Of a DNA stretch of 45,958 nt, positions 7,464 to 15,833 are shown piece by piece (position 1 is the stretch's first letter; each line of letters begins with the position of its first letter). Origin of the DNA: a bacterium. GTDB lineage: Bacteria > Krumholzibacteriota > Krumholzibacteriia > LZORAL124-64-63. The translations under genes and the position numbers were made by a program. The notes beneath the pieces were generated by a model. It was not told the origin of the DNA and did not search any database. It saw only the letters and a program-made list of their open reading frames with translations. The stretch is from positions 1-45,958 of the forward strand of contig JAGRNP010000022.1 of NCBI GenBank assembly GCA_020440705.1, given 5' to 3'.

Positions 7464-7492
7464 ATTATAAAACAATTATCCGCGGGCGTCAA
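7464..7492 (-). promoter_or_regulatory. Near-consensus sigma70 promoter of the small peptide gene
   Basis: On the minus strand: TTGACG (7492-7487), exactly 17 bases, TATAAT (7469-7464). The -10 is perfect and the -35 matches at five of six bases. The AT-rich spacer stands out sharply from its GC-rich surroundings. The -35 overlaps the stop codon (7491-7489) of the ABC exporter gene. Confidence 0.8.
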
Positions 7493-9285
7493 CGGGGGTG
7501 ATTCAGATTGTGATCCTCATTGTCAGTACCTTGCTGGTAGTCGTACAGGCGCCTGTAGAGCCCCCCCTGGGCCATAAGTTCATTGTGCCGTCCCCGTTCG
7601 ACGATCCGGCCCTGGTCGACGACCAGGATCAGGTCGAGATCGCGCACCAGGGAGAAGCGGTGGGCGATGACCAGGGTCGTGCGTCCATTCATCAATTCGG
7701 ACAAGGCGGTCTGGATGGCCTGTTCCGAGGCGGCGTCCAGGGCGCTGGTGGGCTCGTCCAGCACCAGCAGGCCCGGATTGCGCAGGAACGCCCGGGCCAG
7801 GGCCACCCGCTGCTTCTGGCCGCCGCTGAGCCGGCCGCCCCGCTCGCCGCAGCGGGCGTCCAGGCCGTCGGGGAGGGCGTCGGCGAACTCCAGGACGCCG
7901 GCCCGGCGGGCCGCCTCGCGCACCGCCGCGTCGTCGGCGTCCGCCAGGCCGAAGCGGATGTTCTCGGCCAGGCTCATGTCGTAGAGCACGGGTTCCTGGG
8001 CCACGAAGGCCATGCGGCTGCGCAGTTCGCCGAGGTCGTAGTCGGCGTAGGGGCGGCTGTCCAGCACGAGCCGCCCGCGCGTGGGGGGGAACAGGCCCAT
8101 GACCAGTCCGGCCAGGGTCGACTTGCCGGCGCCCGACGGGCCGACGATGCCGACCCACTGGCCCGGGGCGATGTCCACGTCCAGGTCGCCGAGCACGTCC
8201 CGGTCGGCGGCGCCGGGGTAGCGGAAGCCGACGCCCTCGCAGCGGATCCCGGCCGGGGTGTGCACCGGGGCGGGGACTGCGGCGCCGGGTGTGCGCTCCG
8301 GGGGCAGGCTGAAGATGTCGTCGAGGCGGCCGGCGGCCGCGGCGGCGCCCTGGGCCGACGAGAACAGGTTGGTGAGCGAGGCCAGCGGCATGGCCACGCG
8401 GAAGGCGAGCAGCAGGAACGCGACCAGTTGCCCCCCCGTGGCCTCGCCCCGCGCGGCGAGGCCGAAACCGTAGACCATGACGCCGATGAGGCAGATCCAC
8501 AGCGTGATCTGGATCAGGGACTCGAGGGCCGACGACACCCACGCACGGCGGATGCCGGCGGCGAGGTAGTCGTCGATCATACCGCCGAAGCGCCGCGTCT
8601 CGGCGGTCTGGCCGTTGTACACCTTGAGGGTCCGGATCCCGGCGACCGACTCCTGGACGTGGCTGCTGATGCGCCCGAGCTCGTCGTACATGCGCCGCGA
8701 CAGGGTCTGCAGGCGCCGGCCGAAGAGGCGCACCAGCAGGATCGTCACCGGCACCAGCAGCAGCACCACGCCGGCCAGACGCGGGTTCAGGCGGAACATC
8801 AGCACGAGCGCGCCGGCGAGGGTCAGCAGGGCGCGGGCGAGGCTGACCAGGCCCGAGGTCAGCAGATACTGGATGCTGCCGACGTCGCCGGTAACCCGGG
8901 TGGAGAGGTCGCCCGCCTTCTGGTCGACGAAGTACAGGCTGGGCAGCTCCAGCAGATGGTCGTAGAGGCGCCGCCGCAGCCGGGTCACCGTGCGCAGCCC
9001 GAGCTGGGCCGAGGCGACCGAGAACGTGAACGAACCGGCGAGCTGCAGCACGAGCAGCCCGCCCAGCAGGCCGAGGGCGCGCCCGTCGATGGGCGAGGCC
9101 CCGTCGGCGGCGGCGGCGAAGCCGTCGACGAAGCGGCCCGCCTGCAGGGGGATCGCCAGGCTGATGGCGGTCGACACGATCATCAGGGCCGTGACGAGCG
9201 CCAGCCGGCCGCCCTGGCCCCGCAGCAGGGACAGGTACGGCCGCAGGGCGGCCAGTCCGGTGACCGGGGTGCCGGTCCGGTTCAT
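7489..9285 (-). CDS. ABC transporter, fused permease and ATPase (MsbA/ABCB type)
   Basis: A 598-residue half-transporter. Residues about 15-315 form a six-helix ABC membrane domain, and 345-585 the nucleotide-binding domain. Visible motifs: Walker A GPSGAGKST (382-390), Q-loop Q430, signature LSGGQ (486-490), Walker B LLVLDE (506-511) and switch histidine H542. It should homodimerise and export a lipid, drug or peptide. There is no N-terminal C39 peptidase domain, so it would not itself cleave a leader. GAGGAGG lies 6 bases before the ATG. It stands alone, divergent from a glycosyltransferase operon, with the small peptide gene downstream. Its substrate could be a lipid-linked glycan (MsbA/PglK-like) or the peptide product; the sequence does not decide. 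Confidence 0.9.
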   Translation of the reverse strand: MNRTGTPVTGLAALRPYLSLLRGQGGRLALVTALMIVSTAISLAIPLQAGRFVDGFAAAADGASPIDGRALGLLGGLLVLQLAGSFTFSVASAQLGLRTVTRLRRRLYDHLLELPSLYFVDQKAGDLSTRVTGDVGSIQYLLTSGLVSLARALLTLAGALVLMFRLNPRLAGVVLLLVPVTILLVRLFGRRLQTLSRRMYDELGRISSHVQESVAGIRTLKVYNGQTAETRRFGGMIDDYLAAGIRRAWVSSALESLIQITLWICLIGVMVYGFGLAARGEATGGQLVAFLLLAFRVAMPLASLTNLFSSAQGAAAAAGRLDDIFSLPPERTPGAAVPAPVHTPAGIRCEGVGFRYPGAADRDVLGDLDVDIAPGQWVGIVGPSGAGKSTLAGLVMGLFPPTRGRLVLDSRPYADYDLGELRSRMAFVAQEPVLYDMSLAENIRFGLADADDAAVREAARRAGVLEFADALPDGLDARCGERGGRLSGGQKQRVALARAFLRNPGLLVLDEPTSALDAASEQAIQTALSELMNGRTTLVIAHRFSLVRDLDLILVVDQGRIVERGRHNELMAQGGLYRRLYDYQQGTDNEDHNLNHPR

Positions 9286-9505
9286 GCGGATCCTCCTCGC
9301 GGGGCGGCGACATCCGGCGCACCGGGCCCCGGCATGGGGTGCGCCGACGGCGAAGTTGGCCGATCGGCAGGCGTCCTGTCAAGGGTCGCCGGCGGGACCG
9401 GCGTGGCACAACCCGCTGGGACGTGATAGAATATGGGAGCGCAAGTCAGCACGCCGGCGCTGCATCCCACCATGAGAGTCGCGAACCGAGGAGACCGATC
9501 CGGTC

Positions 9506-10447
9506 ATGTCCGACATCATCTTCCGGGCCTACAACAAGGCCATGCAGCGGTGCTCGAACCAGCTCTTCCGCGGCGTCCTGGACACGCCCCCGATGCCCAC
9601 CAATCCCGACGCCGAGGCGATCCTCTACTGCGCCCTGAACCAGCCCAACGTCCGGGCCTACATCCTCGCGGTCAAGTCGTACCTGCGCTTCCACGACGAC
9701 GTGGCGGTCGTCGTGCAGGACGACGGCTCGCTGACCGACGCGTCGGTCGCCGAGATCGAGGCGCACCTGCCCGGCGCCATCGTCGACCGGCGCAGCGACA
9801 TGTTCGCGGGCATCGCCCGGGCGGCCGGCCCCGCGCTGCGGGCCGAACTGCCCCCCGAGAGCGCCTACGACGAGAAGGTCCCGGTCAAGATCCTCTACCT
9901 GAAGTTCTTCAACGTCATCCTGCGCTGGCTGCGGGGGCGCAAGGTCGTCATCATCGATTCGGACCTGATCTTCCTGCGGCGGCCCGACGAGATCATCTCC
10001 TGGTGCGAGGCGCCCTACACCCACGACCTCTACGGCGAGGGCGCCAACGCCGAGGCCGACACCTACCGCAAGCTGGGCTTCACCTTCGAGAGCCTCGACG
10101 TGGCCGACTTCAGTTCCGGCACCCTCGCCGTGGGCGGTGAGGTGGGGGACGACGAACTGGCCGCCATCCTGCGCCGCATCAACGAGCAGGCGCCCCACCT
10201 CTACGGCGCCTGGGAGATCGAGCAGGCGCTGTGGGCCATCGTCATGTCGCGCCGGCCGGGACCGGTCAACCTCGACGAGCTGCGCGACGTGTACATCGGC
10301 AGCGGCTGGCGTTCCTACCGCGACCTCAAGGAGAACGCCGTCATCGCCCACTTCGCCGGGGCGATCCGGTTCAAGAACCTGCGCTACCTGCGGCTCGCCC
10401 GCGAGCTCGTCGGCGAGCTGAAGGCGGGGGCGGGGGCGGGCCGGTGA
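9506..10447 (+). CDS. Putative GT-A fold glycosyltransferase (GT8-like)
   Basis: A 313-residue cytosolic protein. VVIIDSDLIFLRRPDEI (147-163) carries a D-x-D (D151-S-D153), the metal and nucleotide-sugar site of GT-A enzymes. FSSGTLAV (202-209) resembles the 'FNSG' acceptor-side motif of GT8-like proteins, and HFAGAIRFK near 290 the C-terminal H-x-x-G-x-x-K metal ligand. Donor and acceptor are unknown. It starts a three-gene operon, overlapping the next gene by GTGA. The ATG at 9506 follows CGAGGAGACC. A weak -10 (TAGAAT, 9427-9432) lies upstream in a GGGACGTGATAGAATATGGG context. Confidence 0.7.
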   Translation: MSDIIFRAYNKAMQRCSNQLFRGVLDTPPMPTNPDAEAILYCALNQPNVRAYILAVKSYLRFHDDVAVVVQDDGSLTDASVAEIEAHLPGAIVDRRSDMFAGIARAAGPALRAELPPESAYDEKVPVKILYLKFFNVILRWLRGRKVVIIDSDLIFLRRPDEIISWCEAPYTHDLYGEGANAEADTYRKLGFTFESLDVADFSSGTLAVGGEVGDDELAAILRRINEQAPHLYGAWEIEQALWAIVMSRRPGPVNLDELRDVYIGSGWRSYRDLKENAVIAHFAGAIRFKNLRYLRLARELVGELKAGAGAGR

Positions 10448-11679
10448 ACGCCGTCGCCGCCGGGCCCGTCCCGGAGCGCCGCGTCGACCTCGTGGTCTAC
10501 GCGTTCGATCCGTGGTCGACCATGTGGAAGCGGACCCAGATGCTGGTCCACCACCTCCAGGACTCGCCGTGGTTGGGGCGGGTCCTGTACGTGAATCCGG
10601 CGATTCACCTCATGGACCTGGGCCGCCGGCCCGCGCTGCTCGGCGACCCCGTGCAGCGGCAGGCGCTGGGCGCCGGGGGCGTGCGGCGGATCACCTCCCG
10701 CGTGGCGGCCGCGACCCCGCTCGTGCCGCCGCTGGGCTATCCGGGCAAACCCCTCGCCGGGCTGCGCCGGCGGCTCGAGGAGCGCCTCGTGGCGCCCTAT
10801 GTCCGGGGCGACTTCATCCTCTGGGCGGGTGCGCTGCTGCGGCCCGAGCACACGGTCTTCTGGGACCTCTTCGAGCGCGCCCCGTTCCGGATCTTCGACT
10901 GGTCGGACGATTTCGCCACCTTCGCCGTGGGCGCCGACGAGCGGCGCGAGGACGAGGAGATCACCGGGCGCTTCCTGGCGGCGGCGGATCTCGTCGTGAC
11001 GGTCAACGCCGGGCTGGCGGAGCGGGCGAGCCGGTCGACCGAAAGGGTGCGCTGCCTGCGCAACGGCACCGACTACGAACGCATGGTGCGGGCGACGCGG
11101 CCGGAGACCCCGGTCCACCCGGGGCTGGCGCGGCTGTCCGGTCCGGTCATCGGCTACATGGGCTACATGAACCAGGCCCGCCTGGACACCGAGCTGCTGC
11201 TCGCGGTGGCCCGGGCGCGGCCCGCGTGGCAGTTCGCCTTCGTGGGGCCGCAGGTCACCGCCGCACCCCTGGGCGACGAGCTGCCCCGCCTGCCCAACGT
11301 CCACGTCTTCCCGCCGGTGCCCTACGACGAGTTGCCCGGTGTGCTGAAGGGTTTCGACGTGTGCACCATTCCCAACCGGATCAACGAGCACACGGCGGGC
11401 AACGATCCGATCAAGCTCTTCGACTACCTCGCCAGCGGCCGGCCGGTGGTCGCCACGCCGACGGCCGGTCTGGCCGAGTTCGCCGACGTGGTCGGGATCG
11501 CGGCCGACGCACCGGCCTTCGAGGCGGCCCTCGCGGCGGCGCTCGCGGGAGCCGACGATCCGGAGGCCCGCGGCAGGCGGCTCGCTCGCGGCGAACGCTA
11601 CTCCTGGCGGGCCCGGACCGCCGATCTCGACGGGTGGATCCGGGAACTGGTCCTGGGCGACCGGGAGGTGCCGGCATGA
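10444..11679 (+). CDS. Glycosyltransferase, TuaH-like (GT-B fold)
   Basis: A 411-residue protein. The start is the GTG at 10444, which overlaps the stop of the previous gene as GTGA, so the two are translationally coupled; the frame further upstream is a shadow of that gene. The N-terminal half contains FDWSDDFATF, typical of TuaH-like sugar transferases. The C-terminal Rossmann half has GPVIGYMGYMNQ, then DVCTIPNR, then NDPIKLFDYLASGRPVVAT, the donor-binding region where the acidic/lysine pair contacts the nucleotide sugar. Probably adds a sugar to a lipid-linked surface glycan at the cytoplasmic face. Confidence 0.82.
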   Translation: MNAVAAGPVPERRVDLVVYAFDPWSTMWKRTQMLVHHLQDSPWLGRVLYVNPAIHLMDLGRRPALLGDPVQRQALGAGGVRRITSRVAAATPLVPPLGYPGKPLAGLRRRLEERLVAPYVRGDFILWAGALLRPEHTVFWDLFERAPFRIFDWSDDFATFAVGADERREDEEITGRFLAAADLVVTVNAGLAERASRSTERVRCLRNGTDYERMVRATRPETPVHPGLARLSGPVIGYMGYMNQARLDTELLLAVARARPAWQFAFVGPQVTAAPLGDELPRLPNVHVFPPVPYDELPGVLKGFDVCTIPNRINEHTAGNDPIKLFDYLASGRPVVATPTAGLAEFADVVGIAADAPAFEAALAAALAGADDPEARGRRLARGERYSWRARTADLDGWIRELVLGDREVPA

Positions 11680-12839
11680 AGCCGACCGGTGGCGTGTGCT
11701 TCCTTTTCGACGACTTCCATCCCGTGTTCTCGGGCCATGCCATCTACATGCGGCAGATCATGCGCCGCCTCGCCGCGCGGGGCCGCGCGCTCACGGTCAT
11801 CTGCTGGAATCCGGGCGGCCTGCCCGCGACCGAGGACCATGAGGGGATCCGGATCGTCCGCGTCGCGCCGCCCCGTTCGGACCTGGAACGCGGGCGCCGC
11901 GTGCTGGGCGCCCTGTGGTCGGTGCGCGACCGCTTCGACTGCCTGCACGTGAACGGCTTCCCCGACCCCTACCTGATGTGGGTCGCCTTCTGCCGGCTGC
12001 TGGGCAAGCGACTGGTGCTGCAGTCGACGCTCATGGGCAGCGACGACGGCGAGGCCTACCGCCGCAACCACCGCGGCGGCGCCCTGCGGGTGCGGCAACT
12101 CGCCTGCGTCGACGCCATCACCGCCATCTCGCGGCCCCTGATCGCGTCGTTCACCGACATCGGTTTTCCCGCGGACAAGCTGGTCTACCTGCCCCAGGGC
12201 GTCGACCTGGCGCGGTTCACGCCGGCCACGGCGGCGGAGAAGCGGGCGCTGCGGAGCGAGCGCGGCCTCGACCCGGACGGCCCGCTGGTGCTCTTCGTCG
12301 GCACCATCCTCGAGCGCAAGGGTGTCGATCTGCTCGTCGAGGCCTGGGCGGCGGTGCAGGCGCGCCTGCCGGGGGCCCAGCTCGCGCTGGTGGGCATGCA
12401 CGAGTTCGACGGCAGCCACGAGAACCGCGACGCCCTGAACGCCTTCGCCGGCGCCATGCGGGAGCGGGTCGCCGCCGGAGGCCTGCGCGTGGTCTTCGCC
12501 GGCCTGCACAACGACATCGTGCCGTGGTACCGGGCCGCCGACCTCTTCGTCCTGCCGTCGCGCAAGGAGGGGTTCGGGAACGTCATCCTCGAGGCCATGG
12601 CCTGCCGGGTGCCCGTGGTCGTGACGCCCATGGACGGCGTGGCTCTCGAGACGGTCGACCCGGGCGTGAACGGCCTGATCGTCCGGGATGTCCCCGAACT
12701 GGCCGCCGGCATCGCCTCGCTGCTGGAGGACCCGGAGCGCGCCGCCCGCTTCGGCGAGGCGGGCGCGGCCCGGGTGCGGCGCCTGTTCGACCTCGAAGCC
12801 ATCGCCGACCGCTACGACGAACTCTACTTCCCGCGCTGA
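11676..12839 (+). CDS. Glycosyltransferase family 4
   Basis: A 387-residue retaining GT-B enzyme. The ATG at 11676 overlaps the preceding stop as ATGA. The N-terminal acceptor domain opens with CFLFDDFHPVFSGHAIYMRQ. The C-terminal domain has LFVGTILERKGVDLLVEAW (207-225, including R214 K215) and FVLPSRKEGFGNVILEAM (291-308) with the E-x7-E motif (E298, E306). It is the last gene of the 9506-12839 operon, followed by a palindromic terminator. Sugar specificity cannot be read from sequence. Confidence 0.9.
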   Translation: MKPTGGVCFLFDDFHPVFSGHAIYMRQIMRRLAARGRALTVICWNPGGLPATEDHEGIRIVRVAPPRSDLERGRRVLGALWSVRDRFDCLHVNGFPDPYLMWVAFCRLLGKRLVLQSTLMGSDDGEAYRRNHRGGALRVRQLACVDAITAISRPLIASFTDIGFPADKLVYLPQGVDLARFTPATAAEKRALRSERGLDPDGPLVLFVGTILERKGVDLLVEAWAAVQARLPGAQLALVGMHEFDGSHENRDALNAFAGAMRERVAAGGLRVVFAGLHNDIVPWYRAADLFVLPSRKEGFGNVILEAMACRVPVVVTPMDGVALETVDPGVNGLIVRDVPELAAGIASLLEDPERAARFGEAGAARVRRLFDLEAIADRYDELYFPR

Positions 12840-12874
12840 TCCGCGGCGACGGGGACTTCGACGGGGCCAAAGAA

Positions 12875-12900
12875 GAGGGCGCTGCCGCGGCAGCGCCCTC
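12875..12900. terminator. Bidirectional terminator hairpin
   Basis: The 26 bases form a perfect palindrome: GAGGGCGCTGC (12875-12885), CGCG, then GCAGCGCCCTC (12890-12900). It lies between the convergent GT4 gene (ends 12839) and the secreted LamG-like gene (ends 12927). Only short T runs follow on the plus strand. Confidence 0.72.
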
Positions 12901-12926
12901 CCTTGTCTTCGTGGTCGGATTCCGGT

Positions 12927-14123
12927 CTAGCTGCCGTCACCGACGATGCCCGGCTGACCCGGAGGCCCCGGCGGCGGATCGTCGCCGCCGCCCCCGCCGC
13001 CGCTGGCGCCGATGGTGACCTGGCCGCCGTTGACGACCGTGCCGTCGTCACGGACCACGTACACCCAGGCGTTGTCGCCGGCGTTGAACGCGCCGGCGTT
13101 CACGTTGACCGTCACGCTCGAGGTGCCCCAGCTGACGGGCAGCTGGATCTCGCGCCGCGTGCAGGCGGAGTAGGAACTGGCGTTGCCCAGCTCGACCCGG
13201 GCCCACGTCGGGCTGATGTAGACGTCGTCGAGGTAGAAGTGGTCGTTGCCGTCGGCATTGGCGCTGTGGGAGTTGTACCAGCCCACGGTGTTCGGGCGCA
13301 TGGACGACGGTTCGGCCGAGGTGCGGGTGCGGACGTCCGTGCGGTTGAGGATCAGCTTGCCGTCGAACCACCAGCGCATGTGGCCGTCGAAGTTGTTCAG
13401 GGAGCTTTCCTGGTACTCGAACTGGAAGAGGTGCCAGCTGCCCTTCGTCACGTCGTCCGAGTAGTTGCGCCAGCCGAGCCCGCCCGGATCGACCCAGTCG
13501 GGAGCGGAATGGCCCATGACCTGGTCGATCCACGACGTCCCGGGGATGACCGGGTTCCAGTCGTGGCCCTGGTCGACGATCTCGACCACGAGATCGGACT
13601 CCCAGTCGGCGAGGAACTGCAGGCGCAGGTTGTTCGACCCGTTGCCGGTCGACCACATGCGGAAGATCTTGATGTTGCCGAGGCTGTTGTCGATGTTGCC
13701 CGAGAAGTTGAAGTCGTTGTCCAGGTAGAACCAGTACTGGACGTACCACTTCGGGGCGTCGTTGCCGCCCTTGAAACAGGCCCACATCTCGTTGGTGAAG
13801 TTCACCCCCGCGTGGAACGAGCTGTTCCCGCTGCGGTTGTGGTTCGACATGGCCTGCAGGTCGCCCTTGGACTGCCAGGTGCCCACCGTCGCGTTGAGGT
13901 CGGCGTTGCCGTCCTCGAGATCGTCCCAGATGAAGTTCCCGATGTTGGCGGAACCATAGTTCCCGCCCGAGATCGTGATCTGCTGCCCGTGCGCCACCGT
14001 GCCGGTGACGGTCTGGGCGGCAGCGCCCCCCGCTCCGGCGACGAGCAGGAGGGCGGTCATCCCGGCCACGAGGGCCACGGCTCCCCGTCGGGGCCTGTCC
14101 TGCAACTTCATCTGCGTCGACAT
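12927..14123 (-). CDS. Secreted LamG/concanavalin-like protein with Gly/Pro-rich tail
   Basis: A 398-residue exported protein. The start at 14123 follows AGAGAGGGAA, and the signal peptide (about 1-36, ending GGAAAQ) begins there; the longer frame adds 37 unlikely residues. Residues about 50-80 (ITISGGNYGSANIG, then IWDDLEDG) lead into a beta-sandwich rich in aromatic residues, such as WYVQYWFYLDND, WHLFQFEYQE and MRWWFDGKLILN. These resemble polysaccharide-lyase or LamG-like glycan-binding folds. No clear catalytic set can be assigned. The chain ends in six glycines and a DDPPPGPPGQPG stretch, without the FlgD-like C-terminal domain of its neighbours. It may bind or cut the surface glycan made by the flanking operons, but that is inference. 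Confidence 0.72.
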   Translation of the reverse strand: MSTQMKLQDRPRRGAVALVAGMTALLLVAGAGGAAAQTVTGTVAHGQQITISGGNYGSANIGNFIWDDLEDGNADLNATVGTWQSKGDLQAMSNHNRSGNSSFHAGVNFTNEMWACFKGGNDAPKWYVQYWFYLDNDFNFSGNIDNSLGNIKIFRMWSTGNGSNNLRLQFLADWESDLVVEIVDQGHDWNPVIPGTSWIDQVMGHSAPDWVDPGGLGWRNYSDDVTKGSWHLFQFEYQESSLNNFDGHMRWWFDGKLILNRTDVRTRTSAEPSSMRPNTVGWYNSHSANADGNDHFYLDDVYISPTWARVELGNASSYSACTRREIQLPVSWGTSSVTVNVNAGAFNAGDNAWVYVVRDDGTVVNGGQVTIGASGGGGGGDDPPPGPPGQPGIVGDGS

Positions 14124-14405
14124 CGGCGATTCCCTCTCTGCGAAAGCTCCTGGAACTCCAGAAGATAGTACCCACAAGGGGGCTTTCCCGCACTCCTGCC
14201 TGCCCGGTTTTTCCGTTTGCAATAATCGCGCCAAGATACCGATGGCGCCCCGCCGGGAGCAAGTCGCTGGCCCGACAGCCGCTTAGGGATCCGGACGCGG
14301 CGCCCCGGCCGGTGCCCCCGCCGGGAAGCCGCGCAGGCTGCGCGATCGATCCCCATGGGGGCCGTGCATTCCGGAAACGGGATCCGGACCGGCAAATCCT
14401 GCCGG

Positions 14406-15833
14406 TCAGGCCCCGGCCCGGACGGCTCCCGGTGCCACCAGCGGGTCGGCGGGGTCCGACGCCTGCGGCGCCGTCTCGGCGGCGGCGACGAGGGCCCGGG
14501 CGCGGGCGGCCGCCGTCGACCGCATCTCGATCATGCTGATGGCGACGCCGGCGCCGAACCACCAGTAGATCTCGTACAAGTCCTGGCTGAAGACACCCAC
14601 CAGGAGCCGGTTGATCAGGAACACCAGCGTGGCGTTGCAGACGGCCACGAGGAAGTTCATGTCGCGCACGTGGCGGCCCATGGCCGCGCGCACCGCCGGC
14701 GGCGGTCGCGTCCGGCGCACGCAGCGGGTGAGCATCGCCACCTGGCCGAGGTACGCCCGGCGTGCCTGGAAGAGGGTGACCATGGTCGCCCCCACGAAGA
14801 AGACGAACGCGATCATGCCCTGCACGCCCACGTGACAGAGGATCTGCAGGTACAGGCAGTGGACTTCCATGGCGTAGGGCAGGTAGGCCACCGAGACGTT
14901 GCGGAACGACTCGACCCCGATGCCCATCGGGTTGGCGAGGAACGTCTCCCAGGCGAGCCGGTTGAGGAACATGCGCTCGTGCTTGGAGCCGTCGCCGCCC
15001 TCGGTGCCGCTGTGGGTGATGCTCTCGAACCGCTGCATGAAGTCGTCCGGGATGAGCGGGATCAGGACGAAGCCCGCCACGACCATCAGCACCAGGAGGC
15101 GCTTCTTGTGCTTGCTCAGGGCGAACCACAGCACGAGCAGGGCGATGAAGCCGACATAGGCCGTGCGCGAACCGCTCCAGAGGATGACCATGGCGGCCAT
15201 GGGGGTGATCCCGAGCAGGGCCATCTTCAGCCACCAGCGCCGGATCTCCGGGGCGATGAAGATGATGAAGGGCACGATGCCGAGGATGGCCGAGCCGAGG
15301 CTGTTGGGGTGGTTCACGCTGGGCACCGAACCGTGCAGGCGCGGGATGCCCTGGTTCTCCCAGACCATCGAACCGTCCAGGCCGCCGCGGAACGACTCCT
15401 GGGTCAGGTAGAACAGGCTGAAGATGTAGGCGGCGATGAACCAGCGCATGGTCTTCGGTGATCGCACCATGGTCGCCGTGAAATACGTGAGCATGGCGAA
15501 CTTCACGCCGCGGTTGAAGGCCGTGTCCTTGGCGAGGACCGGATTCAGGGCGAAGGGGACGCCCATCTCGATGACGAGCACCAGGGCGACGGCGCCGAAG
15601 ACGACGAGGCGCGACTCCCCGAACTTCACCTGCCCGCTCCCGACCATCATCGTCGCGACGCCGATCATGAAGATGCCGATGAGGAACTCGAGGCGGATGG
15701 TCTTGGCGATGTCGAGCCGGTGGTTCCACTCCATGTAGCGCACGAGGATGAAGAGGATGAACGCCATGGAGAGCACGACCGGCGGCTCGAAATAGGCGCG
15801 GAATCCGCCGCTGCGCTGTCCGTCGGTCGTCAC
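14406..15833 (-). CDS. O-antigen ligase/polymerase-like membrane protein
   Basis: A 475-residue polytopic protein with about ten to twelve membrane segments, beginning at a GTG at 15833 that overlaps the stop of the upstream GT4 gene (GTGA). A long periplasmic-type loop contains NHPNSLGSAILG (a histidine-rich loop as in Wzy_C/WaaL proteins), then LWSGSRTAYVGF, which matches the 'SRta' signature of the O-antigen ligase family (PF04932). Such proteins polymerise repeat units (Wzy) or transfer the polymer to lipid A (WaaL). The two roles cannot be separated from sequence. Paired with a GT4 in a two-gene operon. Confidence 0.85.
   Translation of the reverse strand: MTTDGQRSGGFRAYFEPPVVLSMAFILFILVRYMEWNHRLDIAKTIRLEFLIGIFMIGVATMMVGSGQVKFGESRLVVFGAVALVLVIEMGVPFALNPVLAKDTAFNRGVKFAMLTYFTATMVRSPKTMRWFIAAYIFSLFYLTQESFRGGLDGSMVWENQGIPRLHGSVPSVNHPNSLGSAILGIVPFIIFIAPEIRRWWLKMALLGITPMAAMVILWSGSRTAYVGFIALLVLWFALSKHKKRLLVLMVVAGFVLIPLIPDDFMQRFESITHSGTEGGDGSKHERMFLNRLAWETFLANPMGIGVESFRNVSVAYLPYAMEVHCLYLQILCHVGVQGMIAFVFFVGATMVTLFQARRAYLGQVAMLTRCVRRTRPPPAVRAAMGRHVRDMNFLVAVCNATLVFLINRLLVGVFSQDLYEIYWWFGAGVAISMIEMRSTAAARARALVAAAETAPQASDPADPLVAPGAVRAGA

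Noticed and set aside
9401-9420. Sigma54 promoter (TGGCAC) before the 9506 operon
   Set aside because: TGGCAC is present but the GC pair with TTGC at the correct distance is absent.
14124-14260. Possible cyclic-di-GMP (GEMM-I) riboswitch upstream of the LamG-like gene
   Set aside because: GCAAACGG and GCGGGAAAGCC look superficially like the conserved GCAAACC and GACGCAAAGCC blocks, but spacing and the key ACGCAAAGC core do not match.
13048-15729. 893-codon minus-strand open frame across the LamG and O-antigen ligase genes
   Set aside because: It overlaps two well-supported genes in another frame, is rich in Arg, Pro and His, and ignores the gap between them.
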